64,000 nucleotides of DNA from JAZTZP01 sp045637525 (GTDB taxonomy: Bacteria; Bacillota; Clostridia; UBA1381), in assembly GCA_045637525.1 (NCBI GenBank), contig JAZTZP010000044.1, forward strand, positions 1-64,000, given 5' to 3'. This document shows, in pieces, positions 1 to 6,754 of the stretch (positions are counted from its first letter, which is position 1; every line of letters begins with the position of its first letter). Position numbers and translations under genes: made by a program. The notes below the pieces were generated by a model. It was not told where the DNA came from, did no database searches, and saw only the letters and a program-made list of their open reading frames with translations.

Positions 1-43
1 TAATAAGTAAGTCGTTTGAATGGTAATGTTCAAATGAAGAACT

Positions 44-135
44 GGACAGGTATCGAAGTGGTCATAACGGGGCTGACTCGAAATCAGTTTGTCGGTAACT
101 CCGGCACGTGGGTTCGAATCCCACCCTGTCCGCCA
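44..135 (+). tRNA. tRNA-Ser (anticodon CGA)
   Basis: The 7-bp acceptor stem pairs 44-50 with 125-131. The anticodon loop CTCGAAA carries CGA, reading UCG serine codons. The long variable arm is the class II form expected of serine tRNA. G132 is the discriminator, and the CCA tail (133-135) is encoded. A terminator follows at once. Confidence 0.95.
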
Positions 136-136
136 G

Positions 137-168
137 AAAAAGCGACTTGTGAAAACAAGTCGCTTTTT
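137..168 (+). terminator. Intrinsic terminator after tRNA-Ser
   Basis: AGCGACTTGT (141-150) and ACAAGTCGCT (155-164) form a perfect 10-bp stem around a GAAA tetraloop. It is extended by the flanking A and T runs and followed by four or five T. Confidence 0.9.
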
Positions 169-187
169 CATTAAAATTGTTTAATTC

Positions 188-262
188 GCCCTCTTAGTTA
201 AGTGGATATAACAAGCCCCTCCTAAGGGCTAGTCACGTGTTCGACTCACGTAGAGGGTGCCA
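188..262 (+). tRNA. tRNA-Arg (anticodon CCT)
   Basis: The acceptor stem pairs 188-194 with 252-258, with one G-U pair at the end. The anticodon stem AGCCC/GGGCT holds loop CTCCTAA with anticodon CCT, reading AGG. The discriminator is G259 and CCA is encoded at 260-262. Confidence 0.93.
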
Positions 263-310
263 GAAAAAAGACTCGTCCTGTAAGGCGTATTCTTAAGGAC
301 TGCGGTTTCA

Positions 311-347
311 AAAGGGCAGAAACGATTTAAATTCGTTTCTGCCCTTT
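311..347 (+). terminator. Strong 15-bp hairpin, likely terminator
   Basis: Positions 311-325 and 333-347 are perfectly complementary (AAAGGGCAGAAACGA and its reverse complement) around a 7-base loop. The T-run is short (TTTATC). It is the first strong hairpin after tRNA-Arg, so termination of the tRNA transcript is the likely role. It also separates the tRNAs from the broken ORF at 359. Confidence 0.65.
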
Positions 348-358
348 ATCATAGGGCT

Positions 359-481
359 ATGTTTGAAGGCTTTGCGGCATATATAAGAGGAGAAAAACCG
401 TATTCATTTGAATACGAAAAGCAACTGCACAAGATAGTTTTATGTGAATGCGACATCAATATTGATTACGGAAAAAAATAA
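359..481 (+). pseudogene. C-terminal remnant resembling a Gfo/Idh/MocA oxidoreductase
   Basis: A 40-codon open frame begins MFEGFAAYIRGEKP and continues FEYEKQLHKIVLCECDINIDY. This pattern (F..F..YIRGEKP, then a YE..LQLHK helix ending in ..CDI-DY) resembles the last ~40 residues of many clostridial NAD(P)-dependent Gfo/Idh/MocA oxidoreductases. No N-terminal Rossmann domain is present, because a terminator and tRNA-Arg lie immediately upstream. I read it as the decayed end of a gene lost beside the tRNA cluster. It could instead be a small orphan protein. The family call is from memory of the motif and is tentative. Confidence 0.45.
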
Positions 482-553
482 GTTTAATTCATCAAGGCAT
501 TTTTTGTCGGATGAAAAAAATTATAAAAAACCTGAATTTTTTTAAAAAATCTA

Positions 554-582
554 TTGACAAAAGAATAGTTATATGATATAAT
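554..582 (+). promoter_or_regulatory. Consensus sigma-A promoter for tRNA-Asp
   Basis: TTGACA (554-559) and TATAAT (577-582) are both perfect and are separated by exactly 17 bases. The tRNA begins 14 bases downstream. A second overlapping TATAAT lies at 582-587. Confidence 0.9.
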
Positions 583-595
583 ATAATAGTTATTT

Positions 596-672
596 GGCCC
601 GGTAGTTCAGTTGGTTAGAACGCTAGCCTGTCACGCTAGAGGTCGTGGGTTCGAGCCCCATCCGGGTCGCCA
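596..672 (+). tRNA. tRNA-Asp (anticodon GTC)
   Basis: The acceptor stem pairs 596-602 with 662-668. The anticodon stem CTAGC/GCTAG carries loop CTGTCAC with anticodon GTC. The TTCGAGC T-loop is intact. The discriminator is G669, and CCA is encoded at 670-672. Confidence 0.96.
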
Positions 673-677
673 TAAAA

Positions 678-702
678 GACTTGCTTCGGCAAGTCATTTT
701 TT
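678..702 (+). terminator. Intrinsic terminator after tRNA-Asp
   Basis: GACTTGC (678-684), TTCG tetraloop, GCAAGTC (689-695), then ATTTTTT. Confidence 0.92.
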
Positions 703-718
703 GTATTATGTAGTCAGT

Positions 719-747
719 AAAGCGAGGCAAAGTACACCTCGCTTTTT
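719..747 (+). terminator. Second terminator-like hairpin
   Basis: AAAGCGAGG (719-727) pairs with CCTCGCTTT (737-745) and runs into TTTTT. It lies 60 bases before the permease start. It could be a tandem terminator for tRNA-Asp or a leader hairpin of the permease mRNA. I see no clear separate promoter for the permease. Confidence 0.7.
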
Positions 748-752
748 GATAA

Positions 753-790
753 CACAGGAATTTATGCGGAAAAGTGTGCAATTTTACTTG
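753..790. repeat. Dispersed palindromic repeat, copy 1
   Basis: The segment matches the repeat at 6433-6470 at most positions (CA-AGGAA-TT, GCG-AAA-GTG, GCAATTTT-CTTG). It is more degenerate in the left arm. It lies in the gap just before the permease ribosome site. Related copies are at 30786 and 43695. Confidence 0.5.
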
Positions 791-806
791 TAATGGAGGA
801 GTAGTT

Positions 807-1925
807 ATGGATAAGGTTAAAAGCTTTATAAAAAACGAAATTGTGCTTGTATTGTCCTTTTTTCTGGCACTTATATCTGTATTTTTTGTAACGCCGGACA
901 TGGAATACTTTACATATATAGATTTTAAAACATTGTCTCTTTTATTTTGTCTTATGGCAGTTATTGCAGGTATAGATAAGCTTGGAATACTGAAAATGAC
1001 GGCGCAAAAGCTGCTTGGTATATGTAAGACGATGCGCGGTTTTTATATTGTGATGTGTAGTATATGCTTCTTTTCGTCGATGATTATAACAAATGACGTT
1101 GCACTTATAACATTTGTACCGCTCAGTATTATAGCTTTACAGATGACTGGCAAATCTGAAAAGCTTATAACAGTTGCTGTGTTTGAGACAATTGCTGCCA
1201 ATCTCGGCAGTATGCTCACACCTATCGGAAATCCGCAGAATTTATATTTATTCTCTGCATATAATATGAGTTCCGGCGATTTTTTTATGAGCGTATTACC
1301 GTATACCGTTCTATCATATTTATTGATTTTAGGCTCATCAGTTTTAATTAAAAAAGAAGAAATTTGTTTTGATGCAGAGTTAAAAAAACCGCATACAGAC
1401 AAAAAAATGTGCATTTTGTTTGTTATACTGTTTCTTTTATCAATTCTTACAGTGTTTAGGGTAATTTCTTATTTTATAACATTTATAATTACTGTCGCTG
1501 TTTTTGCTGTTACGGACAGAGCATCTTTAAAAAAGGTAGATTATTCCTTATTGCTTACATTTACATTTTTATTTATATTTATCGGAAATATAGGACGAAT
1601 CACCGCTGTAAATGATTTGCTGTGCCGTTTGGTTGACGGTAATGAAGTTTTTACGGCAGTCTTGGTAAGTCAGCTTTTCTCAAATGTTCCCACGGCAATT
1701 TTGTTATCAGGCTTTACCGGAAACGCCGGCGCTCTTTTAATTGGTGTAAATCTCGGCGGACTCGGAACTCTAATTGCTTCGATGGCAAGTCTTATATCTT
1801 TTAAATTTGTGATTAAAGAGGGTATAAATATAAAAGAATATATATTGGTATTTACACTCTATAATATTGTATTTTTGATTGCAAATGTTATACTTGTGGT
1901 GTTTATGGTTAAGGGAGGTATATGA
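807..1925 (+). CDS. SLC13/ArsB-type (IT superfamily) anion permease
   Basis: A 372-residue polytopic membrane protein, almost wholly hydrophobic, with about ten membrane segments. Two hairpin signatures of the ion-transporter superfamily are visible: a segment around NDVALITFVPL (about residue 95) and ANLGSMLTPIGNPQNLYLF (about residue 132). The second resembles the GNPQN/TPxGN anion-binding loop of ArsB, CitM and SLC13 carriers. The start at 807 follows GGAGGAG by six bases; upstream in-frame codons lack a ribosome site. The substrate cannot be read from sequence: dicarboxylate, citrate, arsenite or another anion are possible. The stop overlaps the next start by one base, so it is co-transcribed with cca, although no shared function is evident. 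Confidence 0.8.
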   Translation: MDKVKSFIKNEIVLVLSFFLALISVFFVTPDMEYFTYIDFKTLSLLFCLMAVIAGIDKLGILKMTAQKLLGICKTMRGFYIVMCSICFFSSMIITNDVALITFVPLSIIALQMTGKSEKLITVAVFETIAANLGSMLTPIGNPQNLYLFSAYNMSSGDFFMSVLPYTVLSYLLILGSSVLIKKEEICFDAELKKPHTDKKMCILFVILFLLSILTVFRVISYFITFIITVAVFAVTDRASLKKVDYSLLLTFTFLFIFIGNIGRITAVNDLLCRLVDGNEVFTAVLVSQLFSNVPTAILLSGFTGNAGALLIGVNLGGLGTLIASMASLISFKFVIKEGINIKEYILVFTLYNIVFLIANVILVVFMVKGGI

Positions 1926-3250
1926 TGGAATTGGATAAAAATGCCGGTTATTTAATCGGCAGGCTTATGGAAAACGGCTTCAGTGCGTATGCCGTAGGTG
2001 GTTGTGTAAGAGATATGCTTCTGAAAAAAAATTTAAATGACTGGGACATTTGTACATCAGCTTTACCATCAGAAATCAAAGAGGTTTTTGCTGATTTAAA
2101 CTGTATAGATACAGGGATAGCACATGGTACTGTCACTGTTATTTATAAAAAGAAATCATATGAAATTACTACAATGCGTATTGAAGGAGAGTATGTCGAT
2201 AACCGTCACCCTGAGAATGTATTCTATGTAAAAAACATTGAAAAAGATCTGGCAAGACGTGATTTTACAATAAACGCAATGGCATACAACGACCGTACGG
2301 GTATCATAGATTTATTTAATGGCGCTGAAGATATAAATAAACGCATTATAAGGTGTGTTGGCGATCCTGATAAGCGTTTTTCGGAGGACGGACTTCGTAT
2401 TATGCGGGCTATCAGATTTTCGTCTGTTCTTGATTTTGATATTGAAAGTAAGACAGCCAAGAGTATTCACAGAAATAAGCAGCTTTTAAATAACATATCC
2501 GCTGAACGCATAAGAGATGAATTTTTAAAGCTGATATGCGGAGTTCGTGCGACAGATGTAATACGTGAATATCTCGATGTAATAGCGGTTTTTATTCCTG
2601 AGATTGCTTCGATGAAGGGTTTTTTGCAAAATACGCCGCATCATAAATATGATGTTTTGGAGCATACCTTAAAAGCTATGGAGAATATTGAATCTGATCC
2701 GTTTTACAAGACTGTGATGTTTTTTCATGATATATCAAAGCCGGAGTGTCATACGACTGATGATGAGGGAAGAAGTCATTTTAAGGGGCATGAAATTAAG
2801 AGCGCAGAAGCAGCACTTAATATAATGAAAAGATTGCGATTGCCAAATAGTTTTACATGCCGTGCGGTAAAGCTTATAAAGCTTCACGATACAAGAACTC
2901 CGGCAGATAAAAGAAAAGTAAAGCACCTTATGAGCAAAACCGGATATAACGACTTAAAAGCCTTGCTTAAAATCCAGCTTGCAGATGAGCTTGCAAAAAG
3001 TGATTACAAGATAGAAGAAAAGATAAAAAGAATCGAAGATGTCGGCAGGATTGCTGATGAAATTTACGTTGCCGGTGAATGCTTTTCAAAAGAAACTATG
3101 GATATTGGCGGAAAAGATTTAATGGAGCTCGGCATCCGCGGAAAAGAAATAGGACAAACGCTGGAATTTTTGTTTAACGCTGTTCTTGATGAAAACGTTC
3201 AGAATAAAAAAGAGAAGCTGTTAGAATATCTCAGACGAAAATCAGTCTGA
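1925..3250 (+). CDS. cca: CCA-adding tRNA nucleotidyltransferase with HD domain
   Basis: This enzyme adds or repairs the 3' CCA end of tRNA from CTP and ATP. The class II head is clear: GG-x-VRD near residue 25 and the catalytic DWD (about 40-42). The neck region RRDFTINAMAY and the tRNA-binding middle domain follow. An HD phosphohydrolase domain lies at about 230-330 (HHKYDVLEHT, FFHDISKP), as in the long bacterial forms. At 441 residues it has normal length. The ATG at 1925 sits six bases after GGGAGG; an in-frame ATG at 1922 is too close to it. Its 3' end overlaps the convergent minus-strand gene by nine bases. The tRNA genes here already encode CCA, so a repair role is likely important. 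Confidence 0.92.
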   Translation: MELDKNAGYLIGRLMENGFSAYAVGGCVRDMLLKKNLNDWDICTSALPSEIKEVFADLNCIDTGIAHGTVTVIYKKKSYEITTMRIEGEYVDNRHPENVFYVKNIEKDLARRDFTINAMAYNDRTGIIDLFNGAEDINKRIIRCVGDPDKRFSEDGLRIMRAIRFSSVLDFDIESKTAKSIHRNKQLLNNISAERIRDEFLKLICGVRATDVIREYLDVIAVFIPEIASMKGFLQNTPHHKYDVLEHTLKAMENIESDPFYKTVMFFHDISKPECHTTDDEGRSHFKGHEIKSAEAALNIMKRLRLPNSFTCRAVKLIKLHDTRTPADKRKVKHLMSKTGYNDLKALLKIQLADELAKSDYKIEEKIKRIEDVGRIADEIYVAGECFSKETMDIGGKDLMELGIRGKEIGQTLEFLFNAVLDENVQNKKEKLLEYLRRKSV

Positions 3251-4159
3251 GATGTTCAGCTCCCATTTTTCTACGAGTTCAAACGGCTTGAAGCTTCTTT
3301 TGAACTGACGAAGACCGGTAATGCCTATATCAGGCCCGATGTTAAAGTATTTAATATATGAAAAGTTGGATTTTAAGGCTTCGATATATATAGCGTAGCC
3401 CAAACCTTTTATTTCGGGAGAAAGTGTTTTCTGATGGTAGCCCATAAGAATATTTCCGACAGGCTCTGCCATGAGAAAAGCCATTGGTTTGCTATCAATA
3501 TATATCAGGCCGCCTTCAATAGGATATTCATCCCAGTTATCAATAAGCACGGATATAATGTCTTTTTCACAACAGTATTCACATTCGCTGCAATCCTTGC
3601 GTTTGCACCATGCCTCAGTGATTGCCATGCAATCGGGGGCGTTTTCTTTTGTCATTTTTTCATATGAATAGTTATTGTTGTTTATGAAAGAATTATAATT
3701 TTCTCTTTTATGTCTGTTTATACGACCGGAAAGATTTATAAAGCTTTCTCTTTCGTATAAATAATCATATTGATCGGTTTCGGTTTTCTCTTTAATAGCA
3801 TAGCCAGTAAAAATATTTTTAATTCTGTCTTTTTTTTGCGCTGAGAGATATTTCATATTCAGGTATCCGTTTTTCTCATATAATTCTTTTAAAACGGTTT
3901 CAAACAGGGGAGAAGTGTAGTCCCCTGATATTCCGGTAAACATAACGTCATCTTCGATATAGCTTGTAAGAAGAAAATCGTTATATACTGCATATTTTAT
4001 ATTGTCGTAAGGAGCATATACACAAATCGGTGAAATACCGTATTCAGAAATTTGTTCTCCGGCTATATATTTAGCCGCATTTTTAAAATCTTCTATTTTT
4101 ATGCTCTCAAACAGATTGTAATCTGCTGCGGGAATAATATTTAATTTCTCGTTCTTCAA
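3242..4159 (-). CDS. DUF2156 (phosphatidylglycerol lysyltransferase C-terminal-like) protein
   Basis: A 305-residue protein with the double-GNAT layout of DUF2156/LPG_synthase_C proteins. The pattern LSGRINRHKRENYNSF near residue 145, the FLMAEPVGN strand and the GLGYAIYIEALK helix are typical. No membrane segments are present, so it is not a full MprF. The acyl acceptor is unknown. A cysteine-rich stretch (CKRKDCSECEYCC, about 183-195) could bind metal. Translation starts at TTG (4157-4159) preceded by AAGGA. It is the last gene of a three-gene minus-strand run and converges on cca with a nine-base overlap and no visible terminator. Confidence 0.75.
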   Translation of the reverse strand: MKNEKLNIIPAADYNLFESIKIEDFKNAAKYIAGEQISEYGISPICVYAPYDNIKYAVYNDFLLTSYIEDDVMFTGISGDYTSPLFETVLKELYEKNGYLNMKYLSAQKKDRIKNIFTGYAIKEKTETDQYDYLYERESFINLSGRINRHKRENYNSFINNNNYSYEKMTKENAPDCMAITEAWCKRKDCSECEYCCEKDIISVLIDNWDEYPIEGGLIYIDSKPMAFLMAEPVGNILMGYHQKTLSPEIKGLGYAIYIEALKSNFSYIKYFNIGPDIGITGLRQFKRSFKPFELVEKWELNISD

Positions 4160-4178
4160 AAAAACACGTCCTTTTTGA

Positions 4179-5033
4179 TTAAAGTATACTAAGAAAGCAA
4201 TTTTCTGTATTTTCGTAAAAATCTGTTGCAGTAAGCGGCATATACCATATCGTCCGGGTTGTTGACTTTGGGGTTAAGACTGATTTTTCAAATTCTCCGG
4301 TTGCGATTAAAGCTTTGTTAACGGAATTTGAATTTATAAAATCAATTGCCGCATTAAAACCGTCATCGTTTATGTAGGCAATTTCATCTGCTGTTACAGT
4401 CTTATTTTCAATTTCGCATATAATATACGCCGAGGGAACATCATTTATATAGATTAAGTAAGTTCCGCCGGGGTACATGGAGTAGTGGTTTACAAGATAA
4501 GAAAATTCACGTCTTTCGCGTTTTATAAAACCATTGTAGTTTTTACAGTAGCTCTCATATACTTTTTTCATATCCGAAATATCAAAATTATTTTTAACAA
4601 CCGTATATTTAACAGTATTATTTGTTGCAGGTAATTCGCAGAGGTATTTAGAACTACCTGTTTTATAGCCAAGCTTTTGGTAAAAATCATCGACTTCTGA
4701 AATAAGAATTGCAAGTTCAAATCCGGATTTTCGTAAATGAGCATGGGCGTAGTGCATTAATTCGGATCCGATCCCGAGGTTCCTGTAATTTTTATAAACT
4801 CCCACGCCACATATATATGCACTTTTTATGATGTTTTCGTTGATGCATATGTCATAAGGAATAAGCTGTAAAGCTCCGCTGATGCGATTATCGGTTATTG
4901 CAATTACAGTGTTTTCAGGTCTGAATACTGTGTCAAACCAAAAATTTATAAACTTATCGTCATCATTAAAACAGTGCTTCCATAAAAGCTTTAAATCTTC
5001 TTTATCAGCCTTGTCAGCAATACATATTTTCAT
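4179..5033 (-). CDS. GNAT-family N-acetyltransferase (Eis-like N-terminal domain)
   Basis: A 284-residue acetyl-CoA-dependent acetyltransferase. The N-terminal GNAT fold shows the pyrophosphate-binding loop as RNLGIGSEL, preceded by a strand ending in CGVGVY, near residues 77-95. The FYQKLGYKTG segment that closes a GNAT domain follows. The C-terminal half is less conserved and may be a second, degenerate GNAT-like domain. The ATG at 5033 is chosen because GGAGG lies six bases before it. It begins one base after the stop of the DUF4340 gene, so the two are translationally coupled. The substrate is unknown. Confidence 0.8.
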   Translation of the reverse strand: MKICIADKADKEDLKLLWKHCFNDDDKFINFWFDTVFRPENTVIAITDNRISGALQLIPYDICINENIIKSAYICGVGVYKNYRNLGIGSELMHYAHAHLRKSGFELAILISEVDDFYQKLGYKTGSSKYLCELPATNNTVKYTVVKNNFDISDMKKVYESYCKNYNGFIKRERREFSYLVNHYSMYPGGTYLIYINDVPSAYIICEIENKTVTADEIAYINDDGFNAAIDFINSNSVNKALIATGEFEKSVLTPKSTTRTIWYMPLTATDFYENTENCFLSIL

Positions 5034-5034
5034 G

Positions 5035-6387
5035 TTATCCTCCGATTTTTTGGAGCACAGTATCAAAATTCTTTTTGAGTACTAAAAATGTAGTTCCGTC
5101 ACTGCATTTTACGCAGTAGTTTCTGTCGTCATAATTATAGTATGTTGTAGTATCTTTTGTTCCGTCTGTAAATTCAAAAACAACGGTTGCATATGGTGTA
5201 TCAAACTTCGGAGCTGAGCAGATATCGGTGAGTTCAATTCCGATAACAGACTGATAATATGATTTAAAGGTTTCATCATCGGACACTGCTCCGTTTACTG
5301 TGTATACATCTGCTTCTTCTCCGTGTTCAACTGAAAGATTCAGAGTTTTATCTGATGTAGTAACAGCAACATTTTTTACCTCATCAAGACTGAAAATGTG
5401 TATCAGCTTTGAGGTGAAGTTAATCGGATTTAAAGCGGACAAAGTATTATACATTTCGGGAGATGTGGTAATTATATATTCAAGATCGTTGTATTTCGTA
5501 TATACATTTCCGTTTTCATCCGTTTTTCCGAAAGTGATAGTATGTGTTATATCTGCATTTTCTATAATAATGCTCATGCCTTTGTCAAATCCGCAGTCCT
5601 TTTCGTTAAGTGCGGGGAAGGTTATGGCAGAGACTGCGGTAAAGTTTTCTAAAAGCTTTGTTACCGCATCAGCATCAGCGTCACGAAGATACGGATATGC
5701 TATTAAAAGATTGGAAATTGAAGCGGTACGAAGATTATCGTTTTCATTCATCTGTCTTATTTTCATAACCGTATCGGTACTGGATTTCACAGTAAGTGAT
5801 TTAACAGCTGATGTGTCTATTGATGCAATTTCACGGTTTCGATAGTCGTCAGGAGCTTTCAGAAAATTATCAATGGTATAAGATGAAACAGAATAAACAA
5901 TATCAGATGCATCTGTTATGACATATCTGCCGGAATCTGCGGCTGTTTCGTTGCCGACAAGCACCGTAATTTCAGAGCCGTCATTTTGTGTTATAACCGC
6001 TGAAGCGAATGGCGTATCAAAACCGTATCCCGATTTATTTGAAATATCGGCAGATGTTTCTTTTCCGGATATGCCTGTGAAAGAGTAAATGGCAGAGCTT
6101 AGCATTGCCTGGGAAAATTCAGTTTCGGGATATTCTTTAATGTAATGAGTTGTTATATCGTTTTCTGTTTGCGATAAAATTGTATAGCTGCCTTGTTCAT
6201 TGGTTATGAATATTGATGATACGGCATCGCTGTCGATGTTTGTTACATCTATGTATTCAGATGCTGTGTCCGTTGTTTCCGGCTCGTTATCAGAAGCCGG
6301 CTCCCAGTTGATTACGGCAAAAAGGGCGACTCCGATAATGCAAAGTGCAGATAATGCAAGTATGATGTTTTTAGTCATTTTATTCAT
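5035..6387 (-). CDS. DUF4340 domain protein, single N-terminal membrane anchor
   Basis: A 450-residue protein with one N-terminal membrane segment (about 7-25), a short acidic Thr/Glu-rich linker, and a large beta-rich exported region with repeated DUF4340-type modules (for example the segment with VLVGNETAADSGRYV). In other bacteria DUF4340 proteins often accompany ABC-2 transport genes such as gldG; no ABC genes are visible here. It is the first gene of a minus-strand set with the GNAT and DUF2156 genes. The ATG at 6387 is preceded by GAAGGGA. An in-frame TTG 18 bases upstream is less likely. Function unknown. Confidence 0.7.
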   Translation of the reverse strand: MNKMTKNIILALSALCIIGVALFAVINWEPASDNEPETTDTASEYIDVTNIDSDAVSSIFITNEQGSYTILSQTENDITTHYIKEYPETEFSQAMLSSAIYSFTGISGKETSADISNKSGYGFDTPFASAVITQNDGSEITVLVGNETAADSGRYVITDASDIVYSVSSYTIDNFLKAPDDYRNREIASIDTSAVKSLTVKSSTDTVMKIRQMNENDNLRTASISNLLIAYPYLRDADADAVTKLLENFTAVSAITFPALNEKDCGFDKGMSIIIENADITHTITFGKTDENGNVYTKYNDLEYIITTSPEMYNTLSALNPINFTSKLIHIFSLDEVKNVAVTTSDKTLNLSVEHGEEADVYTVNGAVSDDETFKSYYQSVIGIELTDICSAPKFDTPYATVVFEFTDGTKDTTTYYNYDDRNYCVKCSDGTTFLVLKKNFDTVLQKIGG

Positions 6388-6432
6388 GTTGAAAAATCCC
6401 TTCAATATTTTACAATTTCAATTTTTTTATAA

Positions 6433-6470
6433 CATAGGAAATTGCGCGCAAACGTGCGCAATTTTGCTTG
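6433..6470. repeat. Dispersed palindromic repeat, copy 2 (best preserved)
   Basis: AAATTGCGCGC (6439-6449) and GTGCGCAATTT (6454-6464) form an 11-bp stem around AAAC. The same layout recurs at 753, 30786 and 43695. It lies between divergent genes and is the first of four hairpins in this gap. Confidence 0.65.
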
Positions 6471-6494
6471 TTCAAAAAAAGATTTCCTTTTTGC

Positions 6495-6564
6495 CCCCAA
6501 GATTGGGGGTTAGGGGGTTGAAGATTTTTAAATCTTTTTTATTGTAATTGCATTTTGCAATTAC
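6495..6564. repeat. Cluster of three further hairpins in the DUF4340-htpG gap
   Basis: The 367-base gap (6388-6754) has no gene. After the repeat at 6433 it holds CCCCCAA/TTGGGGG (about 6495-6511), AAGATTT/AAATCTT with a T-run (about 6521-6540), and the perfect GTAATTGCA/TGCAATTAC palindrome (6544-6564). Together they look like a composite, non-coding repeat. The rest of the gap is AT-rich and carries the htpG promoter. Confidence 0.55.
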
Positions 6565-6680
6565 CTGTTTTACGCTAATATTCTAACATACTTTAAACTT
6601 AAATTCAAGTAAAAAACAAGAATTTAACAAAAAAAATACATTGTTCACAAATTAACACAGAAATTTTAAAGAAATACTAC

Positions 6681-6709
6681 TTGACAAAACACAAAAAACG
6701 TATTAAAAT
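6681..6709 (+). promoter_or_regulatory. htpG promoter
   Basis: TTGACA (6681-6686), 17-base spacer, TAAAAT (6704-6709). I see no CIRCE (TTAGCACTC-N9-GAGTGCTAA) element here, so HrcA control is not indicated. Confidence 0.8.
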
Positions 6710-6754
6710 ACATTATGTGGAAACAATACTTATAAGAAATGGAGTGCTTTAATT

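Noticed and set aside
611..901. Open frames on both strands over tRNA-Asp and its terminator
   Set aside because: They read through a structured tRNA and terminators, have no ribosome sites and show no protein-like pattern.
6640..6680. CIRCE element or Rex site before htpG
   Set aside because: No TTAGCACTC-type inverted repeat is present, and the TTGTTCACAAATTAACA stretch matches a Rex operator only loosely.
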